The notes under the pieces are model-generated. The model saw only the letters and a program-made list of their open reading frames with translations. It ran no database searches and was not told the origin of the DNA. Positions 1 through 8,637 of a DNA stretch of 26,400 bases are shown in pieces (within the stretch, counting starts at the first letter, position 1; the number at the start of each line of letters is the position of its first letter). A program made the position numbers and the translations under genes. The stretch comes from Bacteroidota bacterium (GTDB lineage Bacteria; Bacteroidota; Bacteroidia; Cytophagales; Cyclobacteriaceae): the NCBI GenBank assembly GCA_023417785.1, contig JAEZEH010000127.1, positions 1-26,400 on the forward strand. Reading direction: 5' to 3'.

Positions 1-848
1 TGAACAGCAAGGGTTTATTCGCCTACAACGAAAGCACGGAAGTTAACTTCACGGTAACGATGCGAAGCAACGACGGCACTGGTTCCGGTTGGGTGACGCG
101 TGACTTTAACGATGTTTCGAAACTCAACACTTCCGAAGCGTCAAAAATTGCCATTGAAAAATCGTTGCAAAGCCGAAATGCTAAAGCCATTGAGCCGGGA
201 AAGTATACAGTGATACTCGAACCTGCAGCTGCTTCGGATCTCTTAGGAAACATGTTTGGAAACATGGGCGCACGGCAGGCTGACGAAGGCAGAAGTTTCC
301 TTTCAAAAAAAGGTGGTGGCACGAAGTTGAATGAAAAAATACTCGACGAACGAGTCAACATTTATACCGATCCTTTTCATGATGAAGTGCCTGCATCACC
401 ATGGACGCAAGACGGTCAGGCAAGAAAAAAGATGGATATCATCCGGGAAGGTGTAGTTAAGAACTTGTTCTATGACCGGTACTGGGCATCACAGAAAAAC
501 GTGGAGCCCGTTCCATTTCCCGGAAATATCATCATGGAGGGCGGTACTGCATCGCTTGAAGATCTTATCAAGAGCACCAAGAAAGGTGTGCTTGTAACAA
601 GATTATGGTACATAAGAAGTGTTGATCCTCAAACGCTTTTGTACACTGGTCTGACCCGCGATGGAACATTTTATATTGAAAACGGAAAAATTAAACATCC
701 TGTTAAGAACTTCCGGTTTAATGAAAGCCCGGTGATCATGCTGAACAACCTTGAAACCATCGGGAAACAGGTACGAATAGACGGAGATCTGATTCCATAT
801 ATGAAGATAAGGGATTTCACATTTACAAGTCTGTCGGACGCCGTTTGA
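1..848 (+). CDS. TldD/PmbA family protein, C-terminal part (5' end outside window)
   Basis: The reading frame is already open at base 3 (NSKGLFAYNESTEVNF...) and runs to TGA at 846-848, so about 281 residues of the C-terminal half are present; the first ATG at 60 is internal. The segment GNIIMEGG followed by SLEDLIKSTKKGVLVTRLW and, near the end, FRFNESPVIMLNNLETIG matches the conserved C-terminal domain of the TldD/PmbA (modulator of DNA gyrase) family, cytoplasmic metalloproteases that act on unfolded or modified peptides, usually as a TldD-TldE heterodimer. The zinc-binding HExxxH helix that separates active TldD from TldE/PmbA would lie upstream of the window, so I cannot say which subunit this is. 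It is followed by a terminator and then the MoxR cluster on the same strand. The family call is firm; the subunit and substrate are unknown. Confidence 0.88.
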   Translation, partial: NSKGLFAYNESTEVNFTVTMRSNDGTGSGWVTRDFNDVSKLNTSEASKIAIEKSLQSRNAKAIEPGKYTVILEPAAASDLLGNMFGNMGARQADEGRSFLSKKGGGTKLNEKILDERVNIYTDPFHDEVPASPWTQDGQARKKMDIIREGVVKNLFYDRYWASQKNVEPVPFPGNIIMEGGTASLEDLIKSTKKGVLVTRLWYIRSVDPQTLLYTGLTRDGTFYIENGKIKHPVKNFRFNESPVIMLNNLETIGKQVRIDGDLIPYMKIRDFTFTSLSDAV

Positions 849-867
849 TCCGACAGACCCCTATTTG

Positions 868-903
868 AAATAATCCCTTTTTACGAAGGGATTATTTGTT
901 TAA
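868..903 (+). terminator. Rho-independent terminator after the TldD/PmbA-like gene
   Basis: A perfect 12-bp inverted repeat (868-879 with 886-897, core AATCCCTT/AAGGGATT) closes a 6-base loop and is followed by a T-rich stretch (TTTGTTT). It begins 20 bp after the TGA of the upstream gene and ends 27 bp before the next start, so it separates the protease gene from the MoxR cluster. A promoter for that cluster would have to lie inside or beside the hairpin; I see no clear TAnnTTTG there. Confidence 0.8.
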
Positions 904-929
904 CAGGTGTTTACTATCTAAATGGAGTC

Positions 930-1550
930 GTGAGCAACGAACGGTTCTTCTTTACTCGACTGCAATATGAGTCCGGTGACTGGGACGTAGATCAGCGTAT
1001 GCCGTCTAATCTGCTCAATTCCCTTATCGAGTACACAACCCTTCCGGTAGATACAAACGAGAACATTATCCCGCTTAGCAGTGAAGACATTTTCCGATGT
1101 CCGTTTTGCTACCTGAGCGGTCATAAACTGGTCGAGTTCACTTCCGGCGAGGCGACGAATTTCGAAAAGTACGTTCGCAATGGGGGCTTTGTGTTTGTAG
1201 ACGACTGCAATCACGACATTGACGGACTTTTCGCCAAGTCGTTCGAATCACAAATGGAAAAGATTTTCGGGCAGACCTCACTAAAAAAAATCCCTAACAA
1301 CCATAAACTCTACTCGGTCTTCTTCACCTTCGACGGTCCACCTACGACGTCTCAGGAACTCAACGGCTGGGGTGATGACCTTGTTCACGATTACCTTAAA
1401 GCAATTCAAATCAACAATAAAATTGGCGTACTTTATAGCAATAAAGACTACGGGTGCGAATGGGACTATGACTTCCGAAACAAACGGTTTTACAAGATTG
1501 ACAATACTCGTTTTGGTGTCAACATTGTACTTTACGCCTTAACCAGATAA
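930..1550 (+). CDS. DUF4159 domain protein, first gene of the MoxR cluster
   Basis: A 206-residue protein that is DUF4159 along its whole length. Typical features are the opening FTRLQYESGDWDVD, the CPFCYLSGHKLVEF strand, EKYVRNGGFVFVDD, and the later NNHKLYSVFFTFDG. The fold is related to class I glutamine amidotransferase-like domains, but no catalytic Cys-His-Glu triad is evident, so a binding role is more likely than an enzymatic one. The only reasonable start is GTG at 930; the frame is open back to the upstream TGA at 846 but contains no ATG and no signal peptide, whereas many DUF4159 proteins are exported. It lies 20 bp upstream of moxR, and family members are repeatedly found with MoxR and DUF58. 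Function is unknown. The true start is the main doubt (TTG at 897 is an alternative). Confidence 0.78.
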   Translation: MSNERFFFTRLQYESGDWDVDQRMPSNLLNSLIEYTTLPVDTNENIIPLSSEDIFRCPFCYLSGHKLVEFTSGEATNFEKYVRNGGFVFVDDCNHDIDGLFAKSFESQMEKIFGQTSLKKIPNNHKLYSVFFTFDGPPTTSQELNGWGDDLVHDYLKAIQINNKIGVLYSNKDYGCEWDYDFRNKRFYKIDNTRFGVNIVLYALTR

Positions 1551-1570
1551 TAAGAGCAATACCTTTTACG

Positions 1571-2563
1571 ATGAAGAAAGAAGTTGATCAGATCATATCA
1601 CGGCTGCAGTTACTCAAACAGGAAATCCAGAAGGTGATCGTCGGCCAGGAAGCCGCGGTGGATCAATTGCTGATCACGTTTCTTGCCGGAGGTCATGCAC
1701 TACTTGAAGGAGTGCCCGGTCTGGCCAAAACGCTTATGATACGAACGCTTGCAGAAGCCATAGAATTACGTTTCCGCCGGATCCAGTTTACACCGGACCT
1801 CATGCCTTCTGACATCGTTGGTACAGAGATTCTCGAAGAAGACCATGCCACAGGAAAACGCTTCTTCAAGTTTAACAAGGGGCCCATTTTCGCCAATATC
1901 ATTCTCGCCGACGAAATTAACCGGACATCTCCGAAAACGCAATCGGCGCTGCTGGAAGCGATGCAGGAATTCAAGGTCACTTACGGCGGCGTAACGTACG
2001 CGCTGGACGCACCTTTCTTTATCCTGGCCACGCAAAATCCTATCGAACAGGCCGGCACATTCCCGTTACCCGAGGCGCAGCTTGACCGGTTTCTCCTGTT
2101 TATAAAAATTGACTATCCGACAGCGGAAGCCGAAATCGAAATACTACGAAACACAACCGGGGCGCACAATACGCATATCAATAAAGTGCTCGATGGCGAC
2201 ACCATTCGCGAAGCGCAAAAGCTTGTCAAGGAAGTTCACATTAGTGACGACCTCATAAAATTTGTCAGTGACATTGTCAGAGCTACCCGACCAATGGAAA
2301 CCGACCATAAATTTATTCGGGACTGGGTTCGGTGGGGAGCTGGTCCGCGCGCAGGCCAGGCGATGATTCTCACCGCGAAAGCCCGTGCCCTGATATCGGG
2401 CCGGTATTCTGCAACGGTTGACGATATTACCGCGGTTGCATTTCCCGTTCTCCGTCACCGGATACTTCTCAACTTCAAAGCCGAAGCGGAAGGGGTAACC
2501 TCCGACGATATCACCAGGAACCTGATTGAAGTTTTCACCAGAAATATCAAGGAAGCCCTCTAG
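1571..2563 (+). CDS. MoxR-family AAA+ ATPase
   Basis: A 330-residue AAA+ ATPase of the MoxR family. Visible are Walker A GVPGLAKT (residues 47-54), Walker B IILADE followed by INRTSPKTQSALLEAMQE (110-133), sensor 1 ATQNP (153-157), the LPEAQLDRF stretch (166-174) and sensor 2 GAGPRA (256-261). The length is normal for the family. MoxR proteins are thought to remodel or load cofactors into partners carrying vWA or DUF58 domains, and here the DUF58 gene starts 1 bp after the stop. It is cytoplasmic, with no signal or membrane segment. No strong Shine-Dalgarno sequence precedes the ATG, as is usual in Bacteroidota. The family is certain; the client protein is unknown. Confidence 0.96.
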   Translation: MKKEVDQIISRLQLLKQEIQKVIVGQEAAVDQLLITFLAGGHALLEGVPGLAKTLMIRTLAEAIELRFRRIQFTPDLMPSDIVGTEILEEDHATGKRFFKFNKGPIFANIILADEINRTSPKTQSALLEAMQEFKVTYGGVTYALDAPFFILATQNPIEQAGTFPLPEAQLDRFLLFIKIDYPTAEAEIEILRNTTGAHNTHINKVLDGDTIREAQKLVKEVHISDDLIKFVSDIVRATRPMETDHKFIRDWVRWGAGPRAGQAMILTAKARALISGRYSATVDDITAVAFPVLRHRILLNFKAEAEGVTSDDITRNLIEVFTRNIKEAL

Positions 2564-2564
2564 G

Positions 2565-3458
2565 ATGGATGACCGGATAAGAAAAATGCTCACACCTGAA
2601 CTCCTCTCCTCTTTGCAAGGATTGGAATTAATCGCGCGTGTTGTGGTGGAGGGATTCATGAGTGGAAGTAATCGTAGCCGTACCGTTGGCGCTGGACAGG
2701 AATTCAGTCAATACCGAAATTATGAGCCAGGCGACGACCTTCGGCAGCTTGACTGGAAAATGTATGCGCGGTCCGAGCGTTATTTTATTAAACAAGCCGA
2801 CATAGAAACCAACATAACTGTCAAACTTTTTCTTGATGGCAGCAACTCCATGGCCTATGCCGAGGTTGGCGTCTCGAAATTTGATTATGCCAAAGTACTG
2901 GCCGCCGCGCTCGGTTTTCTTGCCAAACAACAGGGTGACGCCATCGGTTTATCGATAATAAGCAGAGAACACTTAACACACCTGCAACCGCATTTCGCGC
3001 ATCAGCATTTTATGAGGTTCCTTCATTCCCTCGTCGAATCAACCCCTGGAGGACGTTGGAAGGAGGAGCATGAGATGGAGCATCTTTACGACCACCATGG
3101 GAAAGAGCTCATTATTTTTATCTCTGACTTATACGATGAGGATAATGACATAACGAAGTTTTTGCGCCGGCTGAAGACCAGGCGAAACGAAGTCATTGTG
3201 TTTCACGTCGTCGGTAAGACCGAATCCGAGTTCGACTTGACCGGCAGTTACACGTTTCGCGATCTGGAAACAGGCACGACGTATCAGGCAGACGCGGATC
3301 GGATTAAACCTGCTTATCTGGAAAAATTCGCAACCTGGGTTCGTCAAATGAAGGCCACGTTACTCGAGATGGGAATATATTACCATGAGGCTCCTATGGC
3401 CGAGTATCCCGCTGAAGTCCTCCGCCGATTTATCAACGTAAGGTCAAAACTGTTGTGA
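2565..3458 (+). CDS. DUF58 domain protein (vWA-like partner of MoxR)
   Basis: The frame opens earlier (from 2526, inside moxR), but ATG at 2565 is preferred: it lies 1 bp after the moxR stop, has AAGGAAG about 10 bases upstream, and gives the usual N-terminus MDDRIRKMLTPELL. The 297-residue product shows the DUF58 signature EFSQYRNYEPGDDLRQLDW (residues 46-64), ARS, and then a MIDAS-like DGSNSM (91-96), with FISDLYDED further on as a second metal-proximal strand. No transmembrane helix is present, unlike some DUF58 proteins. By family knowledge, DUF58 proteins carry a vWA-like fold and act with MoxR; the target is inferred to be at the membrane because the next three gene products are membrane proteins. 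Confidence 0.93.
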   Translation: MDDRIRKMLTPELLSSLQGLELIARVVVEGFMSGSNRSRTVGAGQEFSQYRNYEPGDDLRQLDWKMYARSERYFIKQADIETNITVKLFLDGSNSMAYAEVGVSKFDYAKVLAAALGFLAKQQGDAIGLSIISREHLTHLQPHFAHQHFMRFLHSLVESTPGGRWKEEHEMEHLYDHHGKELIIFISDLYDEDNDITKFLRRLKTRRNEVIVFHVVGKTESEFDLTGSYTFRDLETGTTYQADADRIKPAYLEKFATWVRQMKATLLEMGIYYHEAPMAEYPAEVLRRFINVRSKLL

Positions 3459-4627
3459 TGATCCAATTTCTGAATCCGGTATGGTTGTGGGCTTTGATGG
3501 GTTTGGCTATTCCCATAGGAATTCATTTGTTGAGCCGCAAAGAAGGCAAAGTATTCCTGGTGGGTAGTACCCGATTCCTTGCGGAAACGAGTACCGCCAG
3601 ATTCAGAAGCATTCGACTTAACGAACTGTTACTTCTTGCCTTGCGTTGTCTGCTGATTATTGTACTGGTATTGTTCATTGCAGGGCTGACGTTCCCATCG
3701 GATCATCGTGAGAAGTGGCTGCTTATCGAGCCAGGTCTTGAAAAAACTGAACATATCAACGAACTACGTGATTCCCTTTCCAAATCGGGTTTTCAAATCC
3801 GGTCTTTCTCACCCGGGTTTCCTGTCGTGGCTGACTCAGTAAAGGATCTTAACTACTGGGGCCTTGTTGAGGCGCTTAAAAAAAAGCCACTGCAGCATGT
3901 CGTGATTCTAAGCAGACAATATGCAGCTAATTTCAAGGGCGAACGGATAGCTCTCACGCCGAATATCCAATGGATAAGCTTCCCTCCCGAACAACAGAGG
4001 AACTTTATAACCGATCAGGGAATCAAGGGTTCGACCGATGAAGAGACTACTTCTTTCGAAAACGACGTCGTGCCATCGATCAGCCGGGCCTCGGAACGTA
4101 CTAAGATCGGTGTTTTTCACGATCCGTTTTTCAGTTACGATAAAGACGTACTCGTGGCTGTTCTGAAAAGCATTCAGGAGTTTTCGGGAGAACAGTTCGA
4201 TATTGAGCTAAATCCTTCCGACCAGATGTTGAACGCAGACTGGCGATTTTATCTCGGCGCAGTGCCTGATAACCGAGGCAATATCATACGCTACGACGCT
4301 TCCGCTGAACCTGGCCCGGATTTGTTAATGCGGGACTACATATGCAATAACTGTTATTTGATTACAGACCGCCTCACGCAGGATCTTGTGCTTAACAAGA
4401 AATTCACTTTACAGCTTATGCGAGTTCTTCTCAGCGGTAGAGATTCGCTCTTCACGAACTACCCCGACGCACGCGTAATGCCCGACAAGATGCTTTGGAA
4501 ATCCGGTGCGAATGGGTCGTTCAATGAGATTTTCAATCCGGCCAACGAGGACCCGTCGTGGCTTTTGTTCGTTTTCGTAACACTACTGATTGTTGAAAGA
4601 TACGTTTCAAGGAAACGCAACCAATGA
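3458..4627 (+). CDS. Membrane protein with BatA-type N-terminal domain, no vWA domain
   Basis: The ATG at 3458 overlaps the TGA of the DUF58 gene by one base; a GTG at 3455 is possible but less likely. The 389-residue product begins with the BatA (aerotolerance operon) N-terminal module: MIQFLNPVWLWALMGLAIP as TM1 (about 7-25), a short basic loop HLLSRKEGK, then NELLLLALRCLLIIVLVLF as TM2 (about 56-78). The central region (about 80-360) is soluble and presumably periplasmic, and I do not recognise a vWA fold or MIDAS motif in it. A third hydrophobic segment, SWLLFVFVTLLIVERYV, sits near the C-terminus. It is translationally coupled to both neighbours. Probably a membrane anchor or scaffold for the MoxR/DUF58 pair; that role is inferred. 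Confidence 0.85.
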   Translation: MIQFLNPVWLWALMGLAIPIGIHLLSRKEGKVFLVGSTRFLAETSTARFRSIRLNELLLLALRCLLIIVLVLFIAGLTFPSDHREKWLLIEPGLEKTEHINELRDSLSKSGFQIRSFSPGFPVVADSVKDLNYWGLVEALKKKPLQHVVILSRQYAANFKGERIALTPNIQWISFPPEQQRNFITDQGIKGSTDEETTSFENDVVPSISRASERTKIGVFHDPFFSYDKDVLVAVLKSIQEFSGEQFDIELNPSDQMLNADWRFYLGAVPDNRGNIIRYDASAEPGPDLLMRDYICNNCYLITDRLTQDLVLNKKFTLQLMRVLLSGRDSLFTNYPDARVMPDKMLWKSGANGSFNEIFNPANEDPSWLLFVFVTLLIVERYVSRKRNQ

Positions 4628-6891
4628 CCCCGACTGAAGGATTATACCGCCTCCGCCAGTTGACGCGACGCTTCATTGCGCTACGTGTAACGGAGACGTT
4701 GTGCTGGTCTGTTGCCGGAGCAGCTTTGGTTTGGGGTGTCCTGCAATTTGTGCGGCCGGCGAACTCTGTTCAAATCGTTATAGCATTTAGTGTCTTCATT
4801 TTGTTCTTCAGTATTCAAGTTCTGTTAAGGCGTCTGAACAAGGTTAACGTTTCCACCATTGCCAGGTACCTAGATTTCAATTACTCCGCTTTGGAAAATA
4901 GCACAGATCTGCTGTTTTCGGATCGGTCTTCGTTACGCGGACTACAGCAGCTTCAATATGAAAGAACCGCCGCGTCACTGGAAACGGTTTACCCGTCAGT
5001 TCGCTTTCCCAATAAATTGCGTCTTGCGACAGGAGTGTGCATCGCTTCGCTGACATTCCTTATCATCGCAATTGTTTTGGGCACTTCTGACGCGGATGAA
5101 CATAGAAGAACGGCAGCCTCCGACAAATCACCAGATGCCATCGCCTTGTCGTTGCCAGCAGGAATAAAATCGCTGGAATTAATTGTTGACGCTCCCGCAT
5201 ATACAGGTGTTCGCAAACAGAAATCATCCAATCCAAGTCTTTCTGTTCCCGAGGGAAGTCGCGTAAGCTGGCAGATCACATTCGACCACGAAGTCAAAGA
5301 AAGTGCTATCCTGATTAGCGGGCTTGATACCATTCGAATGAATGAAGGCGACGCGTCATATAAAGGTTCATCCCGATTTCATACTACCGCATTGTATCGT
5401 ATTTCATGGGTTTCAGAAAACGACTCCGTCATAACATCGGACTATTACGCGATCGATGTGATTGCAGACCGGCCCCCTCGAATAGAAACACCGAATCTTA
5501 AGCAATTCACAGAATTCAAAGCAGGCCAAAGTCCTGTGGTCGCGGTTTCGGCAATGCTGTATGACGACTACGGTCTTACCGACAGCTACCTGGTGGCTAC
5601 GGTGGCGAAGGGAAGTGGTGAGTCAGTGAAGTTCCGGGAGGAAACATTACGTTTTGACACACCCTCAAGGATCGCGGGCAAGGAAGTGAGGGCTTCGCGT
5701 ACACTCAATCTCAACGGACTCGGACTCGAACCGGGTGATGAACTCTATTTCTATTTGATTGCCTTCGATAATCGCAAGCCCGAGAAAAACTTCACCCGCA
5801 CAGAGACCTATTTTATTACCATCGAAGATACGGCGAGCGTTGACGCTGGGTTCGATGGGAGCCTCGGAGTGGACCTAATGCCTGAGTATTTCAGAAGTCA
5901 GCGCCAGATAATTATCGATTCTGAGAAGCTATTAAAAGAAAAATCAAAGATCACGAAAAAGGAATTTGAGTCCAGAAGTAACGAACTGGCGCATGACCAG
6001 AAAGTTCTCCGATTGAGATACGGCCAGTTTCTGGGTGAAGAGTTTGAAACCGGAATCGTGCATGAAGAATCAACCGATCACCATGAAGAAGATGACCACG
6101 ATCACGACGAGGAGGATGAAGATGACTTAACAAAAAAATTCGGTCATGTTCATGACGGAGACAATGAACACAATCTGGTACCGGAACACAATCACGACCA
6201 CGACCACGGTGACAACGAAGACAAGGAAAAGGATCCTCTTGAAGGATTTATTCACAGTCATGATGATCCGGAAGAAGCAACCTTCTTCACACAATCGATC
6301 CGTGCGAAACTGAAAGCAACGTTAAGTATTATGTGGGATGCCGAACTTCATTTGAGGCTTTTCGATCCCGCAAAATCGCTGCCTTACCAATACAGAGCAC
6401 TAAAGTTATTAAAGGAGATCAGCAATGATTCCAGGATCTACGTTCACAAAACGGGTTTTGACCCGCCCCCCATCAAGGAGGAAAAAAGACTCACAGGCGA
6501 ACTTGATGAGGTGAAAGATTCGCGCGACAGGTACGCCGTATCAAAAGATGATGAGTTCGTGACCTTAAGGCATGCTTTAAGATTGGTTGAAGTCAAAATG
6601 CATGCTGAGTATCCTGAACTGACCGAAAACGACAAGGATATCTTGCGAAGGGCTGCGCAGAAAATTGCCTTGCTGGCTGTTGACGCTCCGGGGATGTATC
6701 TGGAGACGTTATCTATACTACAACAGATCACCAATGAAAGCACTCCTTCGACGTCGATTAAGAGCGAATTGCAGGCCATTCGCAAAACGTTGAGTAGCGT
6801 TATCCCCGAGCAACCGGAGCAGGTTACTAGCCAAAAAGCCGCGCTGCATCCAAGTGATTCGTTGTTTGTGAAAAATCTATTCACGCAATGA
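4624..6891 (+). CDS. Large DUF4175-like membrane protein with His/Asp-rich loop
   Basis: A 755-residue protein whose ATG overlaps the previous stop by 4 bases (ATGA). Hydrophobic segments at about residues 25-43, 49-68 and 133-152 place it in the inner membrane. They are followed by a long soluble region containing repeated beta-rich stretches (for example LPAGIKSLELIVDAPAYTG) and a helical, charged C-terminal half. Its architecture and position beside MoxR and BatA-like genes resemble DUF4175-type proteins of Bacteroidota and other phyla. Residues about 479-548 form an extremely polar insertion with 14 histidines interleaved with Asp and Glu (DDHDHDEEDEDD and EHNHDHDHGDNE), a potential divalent-metal-binding loop. 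The family assignment rests on architecture and context rather than a decisive motif; the molecular function is unknown. Confidence 0.7.
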   Translation: MTPTEGLYRLRQLTRRFIALRVTETLCWSVAGAALVWGVLQFVRPANSVQIVIAFSVFILFFSIQVLLRRLNKVNVSTIARYLDFNYSALENSTDLLFSDRSSLRGLQQLQYERTAASLETVYPSVRFPNKLRLATGVCIASLTFLIIAIVLGTSDADEHRRTAASDKSPDAIALSLPAGIKSLELIVDAPAYTGVRKQKSSNPSLSVPEGSRVSWQITFDHEVKESAILISGLDTIRMNEGDASYKGSSRFHTTALYRISWVSENDSVITSDYYAIDVIADRPPRIETPNLKQFTEFKAGQSPVVAVSAMLYDDYGLTDSYLVATVAKGSGESVKFREETLRFDTPSRIAGKEVRASRTLNLNGLGLEPGDELYFYLIAFDNRKPEKNFTRTETYFITIEDTASVDAGFDGSLGVDLMPEYFRSQRQIIIDSEKLLKEKSKITKKEFESRSNELAHDQKVLRLRYGQFLGEEFETGIVHEESTDHHEEDDHDHDEEDEDDLTKKFGHVHDGDNEHNLVPEHNHDHDHGDNEDKEKDPLEGFIHSHDDPEEATFFTQSIRAKLKATLSIMWDAELHLRLFDPAKSLPYQYRALKLLKEISNDSRIYVHKTGFDPPPIKEEKRLTGELDEVKDSRDRYAVSKDDEFVTLRHALRLVEVKMHAEYPELTENDKDILRRAAQKIALLAVDAPGMYLETLSILQQITNESTPSTSIKSELQAIRKTLSSVIPEQPEQVTSQKAALHPSDSLFVKNLFTQ

Positions 6892-8633
6892 AAGACTGGC
6901 TTATCATTGATCCGGTTTTTACAATGTGGGGTTCGCTGTTACTTCTTGTCGTGGCGGTGGGGGCTATTATCTGGAAAGAGTATTACGATCGGCGAAAAAG
7001 GATTCTGTCGGTGGTTGGGATCATCCTCGCAACCATCGGCCTGGCCGGCATATTCTTGCGACCCTCGTCGCTAACTACGCGGAATTCGGTCACCATACTC
7101 CTGACAAAAGATTATGACGGACGTGTGGCGGACAGTTTGCTAAGGGAATACCCGCAAGCCGAAGTTTATACGGCGCCCGATGTCAAGCCTCTTCGGTTAC
7201 GGAAGACTACTGCACTTGTGTCATGGCATGAGCTTTCCGGTATCCGGTCCGTTGATGCAGTTGTCGGGGAAGGGATGCCCCCTTACGCGCTGGACCTGCT
7301 CGAAAATAAAAAAGCCCTTTTTGTAGTTTCTAACAAGGGCGGGAGCCTGAAGAAATGGATCACTCCACAGGCAATAAAAGCCAATCGGTTACATGAGTTA
7401 CACGGCCAATACCTTGCGACCGAGCCTACTGTTCTCAGGATTGATGGTCCTGGTGGAATTTCAGATTCAACCAATGTAGACAAAGGACTTGCACGCTTTT
7501 GCCTCTCGTTCTCACCAAAGAACGCTGGACCAATAACGTTGACATTTACTGAAAAAACGAACGGATCCGAGATCGCCCACAAACTTGGATTAAATGTTGA
7601 AAGGGCTGATAAACTTAGGATACTCTTCCTTCAGGATTATCCGACGTTTGAAAGTGGCTATCTAAAGAATTTTTTGGCGCAACAACATGCGATCGCAGTG
7701 CGATACCGTCTTTCGAGAAATATTTTCCGACATGAATACGTGAACATGCCCGCGGTACCACAACAAGGTATCACGAGAGAGTCGCTCAGTAATTTTGACA
7801 TTGTCATTCTCACACCATCGGCAATACTAAGTCTCGGGCGTCGCGAAAAGACAGCGTTGGAATCAGCAGTACAAGAAGGGCTCGGCGTCCTGATCGCAGG
7901 AGCAGGTAACGAAAGCGTCGCGTTTGGTCCTGACATGAAAACCGAGAGAGTGGCAAAAGACACCGTTCACGTTTCGTTGACGACCGCGCGAAAAACGATA
8001 CTCACAACCAGCCGATACCTGCTTTCCAGTCAACCTCGTCTGACTCCAATATTAAGTCAGGGAGAAAAGATATTGACCGGATACGTAAACCACGGTTTCG
8101 GTAGGATAGGATACTCTGTACTGACCGAAAGCTATCCCCTGCTCCTGGACGGAGACTCGCTGATTTATGCAAAGCTTTGGATTCCGGTACTGGAATCAAG
8201 CGCGAGGCGAAAAACCTCATCATTAGAAATCATGGCTACGACGCGGATGCCATTTCTCAAAGACGAGCCCCTTCATCTGGAGGTATTTACAGCCGCAGGT
8301 CCCCCTGAAATGTATTATGACTCAGTTCGTATTCCGGTGATTGAAGACCCCATGATACCAAACCGCTGGAATGCTACAGTATGGCCGGTGTACGAAGGAT
8401 GGAATGAAATTAAATCGGAAAGCGACTCCGCCATCTTTTCGTTTTTTGTCAACAACCGCGATGAATGGCAACACCTACGAAGTCAACGCAATGCCGATGC
8501 TACAAGAATTTCTGCAGTTTCGGATATTGGTAAACGAAGTGTCCACGAATGGAGACGAATTAATCCGATTGTTTTTTACGTATTATTTTTATTGGGAATG
8601 TCGTGGCTCTGGTTACACCCTAAAGTCACGTGA
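6888..8633 (+). CDS. Membrane-anchored protein with GATase1-like core, last gene of MoxR cluster
   Basis: The ATG overlaps the preceding stop by 4 bases. The 581-residue product has two N-terminal membrane helices (about 14-30 and 38-57) and one at the extreme C-terminus (INPIVFYVLFLLGMSWLWL), a layout seen in membrane proteins that close MoxR/DUF58/BatA clusters. The middle contains LRILFLQDYPTFESGYL (from about residue 242), FDIVILTP (about 303) and a GLGVLIAGAG strand-turn near 340, which together resemble a class I glutamine-amidotransferase-like alpha/beta domain. I do not see a nucleophile elbow with a cysteine, so catalysis is doubtful and a sensing or binding role is more plausible. 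The stop lies only 4 bp from the stop of the convergent lpxB. Confidence 0.7.
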   Translation: MKDWLIIDPVFTMWGSLLLLVVAVGAIIWKEYYDRRKRILSVVGIILATIGLAGIFLRPSSLTTRNSVTILLTKDYDGRVADSLLREYPQAEVYTAPDVKPLRLRKTTALVSWHELSGIRSVDAVVGEGMPPYALDLLENKKALFVVSNKGGSLKKWITPQAIKANRLHELHGQYLATEPTVLRIDGPGGISDSTNVDKGLARFCLSFSPKNAGPITLTFTEKTNGSEIAHKLGLNVERADKLRILFLQDYPTFESGYLKNFLAQQHAIAVRYRLSRNIFRHEYVNMPAVPQQGITRESLSNFDIVILTPSAILSLGRREKTALESAVQEGLGVLIAGAGNESVAFGPDMKTERVAKDTVHVSLTTARKTILTTSRYLLSSQPRLTPILSQGEKILTGYVNHGFGRIGYSVLTESYPLLLDGDSLIYAKLWIPVLESSARRKTSSLEIMATTRMPFLKDEPLHLEVFTAAGPPEMYYDSVRIPVIEDPMIPNRWNATVWPVYEGWNEIKSESDSAIFSFFVNNRDEWQHLRSQRNADATRISAVSDIGKRSVHEWRRINPIVFYVLFLLGMSWLWLHPKVT

Positions 8634-8637
8634 TTTT

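Noticed and set aside
846..930. The TldD/PmbA-like gene and the DUF4159 gene are in the same frame, separated by a single TGA with open sequence between them, suggesting readthrough or recoding.
   Set aside because: The intervening 27 codons coincide with a perfect terminator hairpin and have no protein-like character; both flanking products are complete on their own. Chance frame agreement is sufficient.
2144..2659. Long antisense frame of 171 codons opposite moxR and the DUF58 gene.
   Set aside because: It is fully opposite two certain conserved genes and has no family features; long antisense frames are expected at this base composition.
4016..4627. A possible vWA domain in the BatA-like protein, expected from BatA/BatB homologues.
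   Set aside because: No DxSxS MIDAS motif is visible anywhere in the central region, and the length is too short to hold the usual vWA domain plus the C-terminal helix in the normal arrangement.
6444..6884. Antisense frame of 146 codons opposite the 3' end of the DUF4175-like gene.
   Set aside because: Shadow of the coding strand, with Ser/Leu-rich low-complexity composition and no domain.
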